Shown here: in pieces, positions 10,444 through 20,724 of the stretch
How the letters are laid out: each line of letters begins with the position of its first letter
Numbering within the stretch: the stretch's first letter is position 1
Assembly: GCA_001661515.1 (NCBI GenBank)
Contig: LUVW01000001.1
Coordinates: forward strand, 1,269,998-1,333,997
Source: Capniomyces stellatus
Taxonomy: Eukaryota > Kickxellomycota > Harpellomycetes > Harpellales > Legeriomycetaceae
Direction: 5' to 3'
DNA: 64,000 bases
Notes under the pieces: generated by a model
Database searches by the model: none
Told to the model about the DNA's origin: nothing
Seen by the model: the letters and a program-made list of their open reading frames with translations, nothing else
Program-made: the position numbers and the translations under genes

Positions 10444-11979
10444 ATGTTTAAGAAAAAGACGAAATCGAAAAATGTCAGACAAACGGTTAGCTCAATATCA
10501 CACGAAGAGGGTACGGGTGTTTACAAAATTAATGAGATGATTAAAAGAAATGTTTAGTAGGCTGAGTACAAGGTGAATTGGCAATAAATAAAAGATACAA
10601 AATAACTGGAATTGTAGAGGAGACTGTTAATGTGATTAAAAGAGAGGTACCGATATCAAAAGTTGTCAACACAGGGAAGATTCATGGCTTTGATGACAAG
10701 AAGGTAATTATTAGTATAAAACTTGGGCAGCTAATAGAAGCTAACAATGAATTGCTTTTTAGAACGACCTACACATAATCGACTTGCATGGGTATTTATC
10801 AAAATAGGAAAACTCGGCAAAATCTTCACCCAGAATCCAAGTAGACAGGTATAGACACAAGGATATTTTTGCTTATAGTGTGCTTATAGATTAAAGGTAG
10901 AATGCACAGCATCTTTTGGTGTTAATAAAAGCAACTAATGAAAGGGAAATTGTGAAATAAAATATCAACATAGTAAAACGATGGCGGTTATTGGAACAGA
11001 TGCGTTTGAGGTTCTTAAAGGTGGGAGTATGTTGGGCAAAGAGAACACTGCGGTGGGAAACGTACAAAAGGTGATGCAAACCACCAGTATATTTGCGGGT
11101 TCAGGTAAGCTTGAGTCGTATTTAAAACCCGATTTTTTTTTTCAAAGGCATTACTGCGGTTAGTCGGGTTAAAAGGTATATTCTGTGAACCGGTTGTGAT
11201 CTGATGCCAATAAACGAATAGGAATACCATCAGCCGAGGAGATATATCTGGCAAAGAAAAGGCGAGCCGAGCTAAGCAAGTTGGCACAGAGCGATTATGA
11301 GTCGATTGAGAAAAATTCGGATTACATTTCGCTTGATTCAGGTATCAATGGCGATCGGGCGAAAGCAGGTACAGAGGCCAAAAACACACGGCTGTTATCG
11401 AGCACAGTGATAGACTCTGAATCAGAGGATGAAAACATACAAATGGAGCGTGTTGGTGGTGGTGACAATGAGGAGCAAAGTATGCTGGTTGAGGCCAGTA
11501 GGAATTCCAACTTAAAATCAGTTTTGATTAGTGAAATTGACGTTGAAATGGAGGATGATTCTAAGCGATATAGAAGAGACGACTCTTCACAGGATGAGCT
11601 GGAGTGGGAGTACAAACGACTTGTTCACTCCGGCGTAGACCCGAAGCTGTACAAAGGATCAGCGTTCAGAGAATCAGAACATGCAGACGGTAATAGTGGC
11701 TATGAAGACAATTTGAATTCCAAGTTTGAAGATATGCTTCAGCTGAGGCCGGTTGAGCTGATTAAGCCTGAGCAAGTTGATTCGCAGATTGATAAACTGA
11801 TTGAGCAGGAAAACTCAGTGTTGCAGGCTAATTTGGCAAGGTTGGAAAGTATAAAGGAAGATTCAGGCCGAATACAATTTGCAATTGACGAGATAGATGC
11901 TGATATTTCCAAAGCCAATGTGCAACTACAGCATTTTGAAAAGCTGTTGGCAGATTCGACTACCACAGATGGTAATTAG
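10444..11979 (+). CDS. NTR2/GCFC-type pre-mRNA splicing factor, five exons
   Basis: Manual model of 373 residues: exons 10444-10510, 10567-10703 (or from 10573), 10763-10791, 10974-11104 and 11222-11979, all with GT-AG introns and matching phases. The basic start MFKKKTKSKNVRQTV resembles the N-termini of this family. The diagnostic block crosses the last junction: SGIPSAEEIYLAKKRRAELS, then DYISLDSG about 18 residues later. This matches the NTR2 domain (also at the start of GCFC1/PAXBP1 proteins), whose hallmark is I-P-x-x-x-x-I-x-x-A-[RK]-[KR]-R followed by DYISLD. The rest is acidic, Ser/Asp-rich and ends in a long helical region (about residues 305-370) with coiled-coil character. Yeast Ntr2 works with Ntr1 and the helicase Prp43 to dismantle the spliceosome; that role is inferred here. 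The 29-nt third exon is unusually short and is the weakest part of the model. Confidence 0.75.
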
Positions 11980-12301
11980 AAATCGGCTGCTTAAAAACGC
12001 GTTTATTTTATAATGGAAAAGAAAAGAAAGGAAAAGAAAGGAAAGGTCAGAGAAACTGAAGGTGGAGAGATACAGTATGATACCTTTTCTCATTTCGTTT
12101 CATTCCATTTCATTCAGGATTTCTTCTGCTTTTCTTTGTTTTGCATTTGATCTTAGATATCGCACTCTGCTGCACTAATTTGTTCTTTTGAGTGTTTATT
12201 TGTAAATAAAATTCCAATATTGTTTATATTTTCTTGTCGAGTACAACAAGGTCGGTGCGAAAAATACATTTAAACACAATTTATAGTTTATGGGCAAATG
12301 G
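11980..12301. other. Short intergenic region between convergent genes
   Basis: About 320 bp between the NTR2-like and SLX4-like stop codons. It is AT-rich, with a purine repeat of GAAAAGAAAGG type near 12015-12045. It must hold both 3' ends; no clear terminator signal beyond A/T-rich motifs. Confidence 0.55.
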
Positions 12302-15300
12302 TTAGTTTATGGGTAAAAAAAAAACAGAGCCGACCAAAACCAATATTATAACATTGGCGCTCGTACATAATGCGGAATAATCTCTAGTAGCGCCTCTTAT
12401 CTCTGCTGGACACTTCGCCTGCCGATATATGGCATATTCCCTAATTGGACATATAAAACATATACTCTGATAAGTAATAATAATATCAACAGCATTGAAG
12501 AGGTTGAATCGACAGGGGGGGGGGGAGTGGCACAACAGTAAGTATAGCGTGAATAACGGTGCGAAAATCTAAAGAGCCTGTATTTACTATAGTTAGCAAA
12601 GTAATCAAAATAAATTAATCATAATTACCTGTTTGTCTAAAAAGGCTCTTAGTGTGTTTTTTGAACACAGAATGCCGTCGCTTTTTATAGACGAGTGGAG
12701 GTATTCCAAGTTGACAGGCTTATACAAAAGTATATTGTTGTACAAGTCAGAGCGGGAATATATAAACTGGTAAAGTTCTCGATCAATTGTGTTGATTTCA
12801 GGCCTGCTTGAAGCATGCTCAAACACATCAACCGATTTAGAGCCTGTTGCTGTCTCAATGCTTGGGTCCAAGCTCAGTGTTTGGTGGGGGTAGCTATTTT
12901 CGGTATTAGGATGGTTTTGTCTGGCTGGCAAGCTATGCAATATCTGTGGCTTATTGCTGTTTAGTGTTCTCCAAATCTTCAACAGCTGGATCGCAATTAG
13001 CCTCTTTGAAGAATTCACTCTGAGCCCATACCTTCTTGCCTCGACCTAATTGCAGTTTATGATCAAAAGGTTAAAACCAAAAATAAAAAAACATAAAAGT
13101 AGCAGTAATAGCAGCAGTAACAAAATCAAAGTATCAGAATTATGCTTTTTCTTGGAAATTTGTCAATAAACGTTTCAGATAAATAAAGCATAGGTTACTC
13201 ACTTGTAGTTGTTCAAGCGTCATGGCCATGTAATCAGGCTCATGGAGTTTATCGAATACATTCAGGCTACTTGAGTTGCCTCCAACCTTAGACGGTCTTT
13301 TGATTGTATGTTTGGATGGGCTGGCTATGGAATCCAGCGCAATTTTTGGATTGCTAGACGAGTGCCGCAATGCTTTATCAATGCCGACACTTTGGTCAAA
13401 TAAACCAGTTCTATAAACATTGGTGCTGGTATCTTGAAGACGGGCATTTTCCATGCAGGGTTGAAGTGACATATAACTTTCACCGACTCCGCCAACCAGA
13501 TTGTCAGAAATACATCCAATACTATCTATCGCTTTATCTGCACTGTTTTTTGCATTCTTGTTGTAGCCTACCGTTGTACCAGTGCTGCGGATGTATAGCC
13601 CGATATTGTTTTGGGTATTTTCACCGACGTTTCTATGGTTAGACTCAGTTCCTGAAGAGTTGCTGCCACATGACTCCTCACTTTTGACTACTTGAAAACA
13701 ATCGGATGCCCTCGACTTTCTAATCCCTTCCAGCCGTGATTTCCACTGATGGCTCGTCTTGGCCTTGTCATTCGAGCCAATGTCACTATTCTTTCCATGC
13801 AAAGAGAGCTCAGGTACTGCACTGCTACCCTTGGCGCAAGCCGTCCTATTGTTGGTTTTGTCCTTGTCCCCGCTTAAACAAGTGTTGGGCGAATCCATAA
13901 TAAGGTCAGAACTGGTCTCTAAACAGCTCGAGTCACTCTTGCTCTGGTGATCCAACGACTCTTTGGTACTGATGGCCGGACCTCTCAGCCGACTTTCCAG
14001 TGAACTGTCTGGGTCCGATCTACCCAGCGCTAACATTTGACTTTTGTAGCCTAACAATAGCCTCTTCAGCTTAACAGAATATTTTCTCGTTATTTCAATT
14101 TTGCGTTGACCAAACTCAGAAATAATTTCACTTTTCGAACCGCCTTTATTTGACTTGTAAATATGCGATCCAGCTTTTGTTGATGCTAGTTTCAAGTCCA
14201 GCTGTGATAAATAATCTGCAAGCTCATCACAGCTGCCACCTTCGCTATTACTCGCTTTATTACGCACCTCCTATCTGGTTTATCATTCATTTTATTTTAT
14301 TTTTTATTTCTCGTTTCGGTTTAGCCAGCATTAACAAACATGCCGTTTATAATTCAAACAATCACAATCAGACGTTATTTAGTATAGCAATGTATTGGTG
14401 GTATTTGCCTTTTTAGTCTGTCTCATTGCTTTAAATACTGGTGTGAAATACACATCCTTTTCGTTCTCCCCGCTACTCGATGCAATTCCAAACAATGATA
14501 CCTTGCTTGACATCTCCACATCTTTTATCCCAAATTCAGAACCACTTTGATATCTGTACATCTCATCGCTGCTTTCTAAAACACACATTTGCGAACCAAC
14601 CACGCTTAAACTCGATTCTCCTCTTTTCACCTTGCAACCTGCATTGCTTGAGTCGCTACTTTTAGAATCTTTGCTTTTGCTCTCACTCGAGGACATGGTT
14701 TTTATCCCCATGCTAGTCTTTTCGTCCAACTGACGCAAAACTATCGCTCTTTGTTGCAAATACTCCTGTGCCTCAGCCGCTGCCAAAGTATCAGACCGCA
14801 CCAGTCCTCTTGAACCATCGTTGGACAATCTCTTTGACAACCCGTTGCTTTTGGATCCCCTAAACTCAAATTGCGACTTTTCCACCGTCAACTTGGCAGG
14901 TTTTTTGCCAAGAACGTCAAACACCGAGTGTAGTCCGCCACTCCCCATACTTTCTCCGCTAAACGAGCCTTCTCTGCTTAGTCCGTTATTTGTGTGCTTT
15001 TCATTATAGTTCAAGTACGTCTCATCGCCGCTGGCATGGTAGCTAAGCGATGCTGATAGTGCCAGTCCAACCTGATAATCTTCGCAAAGTTCAATCGGAG
15101 GATCTCTGTTCCTTCTTGGTTTGCTGGTTTGTTTAACAGCTCCTCCTATATTTTTTTTGGCTTTGCTTGTACTAGGTTTGAAGTCATCTACATCCTCAAT
15201 GTATATCAGTTCGCTTTTACTACTTAAAACAGATTTCTTTCGAGTTATTACCTTTTTCGTTTCGTACCCTTCATTCCCACTCGTCGATTTTTTAGGCCTC

Positions 15301-16154
15301 AATTCGTTTTTGCTCATATTTACAAACGTTGCATCCGCTGAGAGTTGTGTATCAAATGTCTGGTCATTGGTTGTCATGCTCTTAGGCTGAGAATTTGTAT
15401 CCTCCAGATCATAGTATCCTGTTTTGGTTGCTGTTTTGCAACCAACTGCGCTGTTTCCGTAATTGACATCCTCTCTCGCTCCAGATATATCGCTTGCAAT
15501 GATAGCTTTGTATAGATCTTTGACATTTAAAGAATTCTTTGCGCAACATTCTAAAAGGTGTTTTGCCTTTTCACTCTCGGTCAATACCATTCTGTTTACC
15601 CTAGATTCGATTGCCTCATTTTTTGTCTCGATTGCTGACTGGAATTCGCGAAAGTCGTTAAAGGGGTAGCCACAAATCATACAGCTCTGGATTAGCTGGA
15701 TTGTGGGCGTTTCCCTTTTTTCTTGGCTGGTTCTTGTCCCCTCTATCTCTGTAGATTCGATTGTGCTCTTTTTCATGCATTTGGCGCTTCTTAGTTTTAT
15801 ACATGCTTCAAAATGCTTTTCTTGCATTGGTATCGACATCCGTGTAATATTCTTGCTGCAGACTGGACACTTTGTTATACAATCCAAGCCTGAGCTCCTG
15901 ATCATACCACTCCCTGTGCCCCAGTATGATGTAATGCAGGTCTGGCCTTTGTCTTTTTCATTTTTTGTGCCATTTACTTGGGTTTGACTTGGATACTCAT
16001 TTTGAGAAAACCCTGTTGGTTTAAGCCTCATGCTGCTCGCTGATATGTCGCTTGAGCCATTTGATTCGCTCGCATCTAAACAGTTGTTTATATGTCTTTC
16101 AGGATCCTGACTTATTTGGCTAAATTGAACATTACAGACCGGACAATTGTTCAT
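12302..16154 (-). CDS. SLX4-like structure-specific endonuclease scaffold, four exons
   Basis: Minus-strand model: exon 1 16154-14439 (donor GTATTT, least certain), exon 2 14270-13203, exon 3 13045-12629, exon 4 12466-12302; about 1121 residues. The N-terminus has three Cys2-His-Cys zinc modules resembling UBZ4 fingers: C4-C7-H21-C25, C96-C99-H114-C118, and C158-C161 with H199-C203/C204 after a long insert. The C-terminus carries the conserved Slx4 domain that binds the nuclease Slx1. In exons 2-3, LEQLQ joins VEARRYGLRVNSSKRLIAIQ, and later come YNNILLYKPVNLEYL and LRAFLDKQ, which splices to SICF. This is the family pattern of a YGLR helix, an ILLY-x-P segment and a terminal FLDKQ-x-I-x-F. 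Slx1-Slx4 cuts branched DNA in recombination and fork repair. The middle is Ser/Lys-rich and poorly ordered. A PIP-box-like QTCITSYW occurs at residues 71-78. Intron 3 contains a C-tract on the coding strand. Confidence 0.84.
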
Positions 16155-17051
16155 TGTATTTTCTTTAGAATTGCGGCTGCCAGTATAGTACTTGGCAAAT
16201 TAGCCTACGATTGAAATGGATGTTTAACTTGAAATTACAATTACGATTGAAAAAAAAGAAGAAAAAACACTCCTCAATTAGCTGATCTGATCCTTTTATT
16301 AGCGTGCTTTAGCTATAAACAACGCATTGGAACTGAATATCAACTACTAGCAGGGGAAGATTGTGCTTGGTAATAACCAATTAAAAGAGCCCAGTTCAGC
16401 TTAAATATTAAACTGTTTTATTTGGAAAGGCGCATCAAAACAGAAACCCCCATAACTTTAGCAATAAAAATCAAGGCACTTATAAGCTAACAATTCAAAC
16501 CATCCAATGAAAACTTTAGAATCAACGCACCACTATGTCTGTTTATAATGATTAAGATGATATTTTTTGGCGGTTTTATTTTTTTAATTAAGAATACTAC
16601 TGCTTTTCTCTATCAATGATCTAATAATTTTGGCGTAGTTGCAATATTAAACTCTATTTTAGTCGTCTCTATTTCCGACTGTATCACTTGTTTTGCTTGA
16701 TTTTTTCACTAGCCATTTATTTGGCTTTTAAGAGGGTCTTGTTGGGCTTTTGTTGGTTGGAAACTGGGGTTGCTTTAGGAGTTTGGGAGCAGTGTCCACG
16801 CTGGGAGATCTTTTTTTTTCTAGCTTGCATTGGGATTAATTTTTCTTTGCAAGGTTTTAAAAAATCTCAGTAGATTATTTTAGCACTAAGCATCGCTCAC
16901 ATCCAATTCCGATTGAAATTATAAAAAAAAATTAAAAAGTATTTTCTAATGACACTAACTTACTTGGCTGTAATATCCTAGTACGGGTCGTGAGAAAGGG
17001 GAAATCGTATTTCAAGGAATTCATTCCTGACAATACGTATCCAGAGCTCAG
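16155..17051. other. Intergenic region, no gene seen
   Basis: AT-rich DNA between the SLX4-like 5' end and the first LINE fragment. The open frame at 16688-16873 is hydrophobic and Trp/Phe-rich by chance, with no supporting context. Confidence 0.55.
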
Positions 17052-17412
17052 CGGTCTTTGAACTTACGCCCAACTCAGCTCGTAATAAGCTGGTAGGTTA
17101 GCTTCTCGGGGGGGGAGAACTTAGGATCAAAGCATCTGCTATCCAAAAGAAAGAGTATGACCGCTCAGGCTCGATGACGCTTGCAACAGCATCATTCTTG
17201 ACTTTAATCCGCGCAGCCCGGTTACTAAGACTCGATTGGATTAGTACATCACCAGCCCCACTGAACCAACGCTACCAAGGTACGGTGTCCCTAGAGAGAC
17301 AACATGGAGTAGGATAGTTGTTGAAATAGTCACTTTTTTTAGACTGTCCCACTAGCTTTGTAATATTCCATAGTATCGTATTATTGAACTATAATAATAA
17401 TAATAATAATAA
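17052..17412 (+). mobile_element. Non-LTR retrotransposon 3' end, copy 1 (5'-truncated)
   Basis: About 360 bp nearly identical to 21355-21702. Both begin at CGGNCTTTGA, share the long central block (for example ACCGCTCAGGCTCGATGACG and CACCAGCCCCACTGAACCAA) and end in TTATTGAACTATAATAATAA. The terminal (TAA)n tail in this copy, and the reverse-transcriptase remains directly upstream of the other copy, mark it as the 3' end of a LINE-type element. No RT sequence precedes this copy, so it looks like a 5'-truncated insertion. It is GC-richer than its surroundings. Confidence 0.75.
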
Positions 17413-18718
17413 ACCTATCTGCCTGCTTCTCCATTCACAATTATTTTATTATAATTTATTGAAATACACCCATAATTTATTTGAATATTCTGGTCTTCAT
17501 GTCGGATGTTCGATTTAACTCAAATTGATTTACATGCTTTGGCGTTAGCTGTGAGGAAATGTAGTGGTGTATGGTTAGTAATTGGTTTAATTTTTAGGCC
17601 ATGCAATTGGAACTGGTCGAGCTCGGCAAACATAAAACACGTAAAAACACCATGTGTTGGTTTTTGAGAAGCTGGAGCTGAAGCTATGTTGTGCAGACCA
17701 TTCCTAATACTTGTTCCTCCTTGTACAAAGTAAATAGCTTATTTCGAAATAGGGGTAATTACTATTTCCATCGAGCCTACTGTTCTACAAAGCAACAGGT
17801 TTAAAAACAAAGCAAGAGTTGCGCTTTAAAATTGCCGAGTAAACCAAGGTTGTGCTGCGCGGTTAGAACGCATCGGTTGAGGTTCATTTAGAAAAACGAG
17901 CAACTCATTATAAAAAGCATCAATTTCAAATAAAGAGAAAGGGTAACTTCAATAAATAAATGAAGCCAATAAAAAATGCCGTCTTACTAGGGTTAGAATC
18001 ATCTCGAGATGTAAAGCAATTTAAAACATCAGAGTCAAATCAAAAAGGATTAAAAAATCAGACAATTTAATAAACCTCAATGATAATTAAATACATTATG
18101 TCATTTTAATTGGCCAACATCGTTTATTTGCAACACTAATGAATTTTGTTCAAAATAGTCTAACCTAAGTGGTGTATGATTTATTGCCGTATTTGGCAAA
18201 AAAATAGTTCAACTTTTAAAGGAGGTTCGTAATAAAAACAAAAGCTTTAACTCGATATATTGAATTAGTAATTTGTATTGCAATCAATCAGTGGCGTTTT
18301 TTAAAATGGCAATTTTTCTAACCTGTGTAAACTAATTTTTCTCAAGAAATTTACGCAACGAAACGATAGAATCAGTCTAGCGAGAATTATCACAAACTAG
18401 AGTTTAAAATAATAACAAATTTACTAAACAGGAATTGATTCTCAGTAGTTACACCAAGATTTATAAACAAGAGCTATTCGAGATTCGTGTAGAAATTACA
18501 ACCCTGTTGAATTTGAAACACAATGTACAATTATAATAGCCAAATATCATTTAATAGGCAAAAGTGCGAGTAGCTGTGCAATAATGCAAAAGTACAATTG
18601 AAATCTATCTTTAGCGATGCCGAATTAAAATTTTTTGAGCAAAAGCAAGTATTCAACCTGGATTATTCATTTCAGCTTAGCAGTGATTAGTTTCTGCTGT
18701 AATCACAAGGAGGTTTGC
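17413..18718. other. Intergenic region upstream of the secreted repeat-protein gene
   Basis: About 1.3 kb of AT-rich DNA between LINE copy 1 and the TATA element of the secreted protein gene. No open frame or structured element could be supported. Confidence 0.55.
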
Positions 18719-18726
18719 TATAAATA
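18719..18726 (+). promoter_or_regulatory. TATA box (TATAAATA) of the secreted repeat-protein gene
   Basis: TATAAATA lies 96 nt upstream of the ATG at 18822, a normal distance for a strongly expressed fungal gene. The tyrosinase and NBR1-like genes have comparable elements. Confidence 0.5.
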
Positions 18727-18821
18727 TAAACCACATTTTCTTGAAATAAAAGACAATCCGTTGATCGTTTCTATCTTTCTAAATACCTAAATCTAGCGAA
18801 CTGAACGAATAAATTTGAAAA

Positions 18822-20210
18822 ATGAAATATCTAGCAATATCCGCCCTAGCTGCTCTCTATGCTGTAAATGCCAAGGTGTTAACTGTTACTGTCGAGCCAG
18901 CTATCTGCAAGGTCCCAGTCACGGTTTATGTAACCAAAACAAGTACAAGTCCAGGATACCCAGGAACCACAACAGTTATTACCAGCTCATACCCAAGAAC
19001 CACAACTGCCATTACCAGCTCCTACCAAGGAACCACCACAGATGCTGTTACAACAACCGATGCTGTTACAACAACCGATGCTGTTACAACATCCGAAACT
19101 AGCACCACATCCGAAACTAGCACCACATCCGAAACTAGCACCACATCCGAAACTAGCACCACATCCGAAACTAGCACCACATCCGAAACTAGCACCACAT
19201 CCGAAACTAGCACCACATCCGAAACTAGCACCACATCCGAAACTAGCACCACATCCGAAACTAGCACCACATCCGAAACTAGCACCACATCCGAAACTAG
19301 CACCACATCCGAAACTAGCACCACATCCGAAACTAGCACCACATCCGAAACTAGCACCACATCCGAAACTAGCACCACATCCGAAACTAGCACCACATCC
19401 GAAACTAGCACCACATCCGAAACTAGCACCACATCCGAAACTAGCACCACATCCGAAACTAGCACCACATCCGAAACTAGCACCACATCCGAAACTAGCA
19501 CCACATCCGAAACTAGCACCACATCCGAAACTAGCACCACATCCGAAACTAGCACCACATCCGAAACTAGCACCACATCCGAAACTAGCACCACATCCGA
19601 AACTAGCACCACATCCGAAACTAGCACCACATCCGAAACTAGCACCACATCCGAAACTAGCACCACATCCGAAACTAGCACCACATCCGAAACTAGCACC
19701 ACATCCGAAACTAGCACCACATCCGAAACTAGCACCACATCCGAAACTAGCACCACATCCGAAACTAGCACAACATCCGAAACTAGCACAACCACAGCTG
19801 CTCCTGTTTGTGATGGAGTGCCAAACCCAGCCGCAGAAGCTGAGTGCATTGCTGCCAACTCAGCAACACCATGGGCTGACGCTACAACTGGCCAAATCTG
19901 TTCGTGCCAAGTTGATGGATGCGTCAAATGCGTCGATGTAGTGTGCCCATCTGAAATTGTTAACCCAGTCAAACAGGCTGAATGCATTGCTGCCAACTCT
20001 GCAGATATGTGGGTAGCCAACCATCTTGAGTGCAATTGCTTAGCTTCTGGTTGTGTTGAATGTTTACCTTGTGTACGAAGTGATGTTGAAAATCCAGAAA
20101 AAAAACTCGCTTGTGCAATCAGACATAGCGGTATATACTGGGTTGAAGGGAAAGAGATGTGGGAGTGTGGAATGGACGGTTGCGAGTTCATGTATGGATT
20201 GGAGCCATAA
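18822..20210 (+). CDS. Secreted mucin-like Thr/Ser-repeat protein with Cys-rich tail
   Basis: 462 residues, intronless. A signal peptide (MKYLAISALAALYAVNA) is followed by a short unique region with imperfect Thr-rich repeats (TTTVITSSY-like, then TTDAV three times). Next come 39 tandem copies of the hexapeptide SETSTT (about residues 91-324), then a C-terminal domain with 16 cysteines. The tail has three related modules: CDGVPNPAAEAECIAANS, CPSEIVNPVKQAECIAANS and CVRSDVENPEKKLACAIRHS, each followed by W, a spacer and a C-x-C-x3-G-C-x2-C-like end (degenerate in module 3). There is no GPI-anchor-like hydrophobic C-terminus. The Thr/Ser array should be heavily O-glycosylated and extended, so a cell-wall or extracellular adhesive/mucin-like role is plausible; I do not recognise the Cys domain. 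LINE remnants flank the gene on both sides. Confidence 0.85.
   Translation: MKYLAISALAALYAVNAKVLTVTVEPAICKVPVTVYVTKTSTSPGYPGTTTVITSSYPRTTTAITSSYQGTTTDAVTTTDAVTTTDAVTTSETSTTSETSTTSETSTTSETSTTSETSTTSETSTTSETSTTSETSTTSETSTTSETSTTSETSTTSETSTTSETSTTSETSTTSETSTTSETSTTSETSTTSETSTTSETSTTSETSTTSETSTTSETSTTSETSTTSETSTTSETSTTSETSTTSETSTTSETSTTSETSTTSETSTTSETSTTSETSTTSETSTTSETSTTSETSTTSETSTTSETSTTSETSTTSETSTTTAAPVCDGVPNPAAEAECIAANSATPWADATTGQICSCQVDGCVKCVDVVCPSEIVNPVKQAECIAANSADMWVANHLECNCLASGCVECLPCVRSDVENPEKKLACAIRHSGIYWVEGKEMWECGMDGCEFMYGLEP
19092..19793 (+). repeat. 18-bp coding minisatellite, 39 units
   Basis: The unit TCCGAAACTAGCACCACA repeats 39 times in register (first unit at 19092, last starting at 19776) and encodes SETSTT. 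Nearly every unit is identical at the DNA level, third positions included; only the last two carry AGCACA. Such homogeneity points to recent expansion or ongoing unequal exchange rather than selection on the protein alone. Because the unit length is a multiple of three and lacks stops in several frames, it creates long spurious open frames on both strands. Confidence 0.97.
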
Positions 20211-20724
20211 ATATTGTTTACTTTTTATTGTTTAGCTTATTTGTTTGACTGCTTAAAAAAAACCAATGTAAAAGCAAATATATTACTTCAAAATTGAGTT
20301 GAAAATGGTATTGTCAATTTGTGATTTTTGATATTTGCGGATTATCGAACATTGGTGTAATTACCAATAGTAAGTACTAGGATAATATTGGGTTCAGTTG
20401 GCATTGAATCGGAGTATAAAGTGTAAACGTGAATAAAAGGATAGATGAAAAATAAATAAAATAATTTGAATAAGGATAATTCAGGTTTTATGGTATTTGA
20501 TTCGTTTAAATTGGGCTGAATTATGGCAGGGTATGCACGTTAAGTTGTAGTGTTGAAAGGGATGCTCACTCTTTACTAAGCTAGTAGTTTTTTTACAGCA
20601 GCCAACTAAGAGCACCAAAGTAAATTACAATCTTTAAACAAGCATTAGGCCCAAGAGTCATATAATAACAAAATATATAAAGTTAAATATGTATAGCAAT
20701 AGTGAAATAAATAAGAAAGAAGAA
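20211..20724. other. Intergenic region downstream of the secreted repeat-protein gene
   Basis: AT-rich DNA up to the start of LINE copy 2. No gene or structured element seen. Confidence 0.55.

Noticed and set aside
19092..19793. CRISPR-like regular repeat array
   Set aside because: Units are directly adjacent with no spacers, in a eukaryotic coding sequence.
19042..19941. 299-codon +frame of PHPKLA repeats
   Set aside because: Alternate-frame product of the same minisatellite; it has no signal peptide and ends within the Cys-rich domain of the real gene.
19022..20191. 389-codon antisense reading frame through the secreted gene
   Set aside because: It is open only because the 18-bp repeat lacks stops in that frame; it reads as monotonous VLVSDV repeats and its ends have no coding character.
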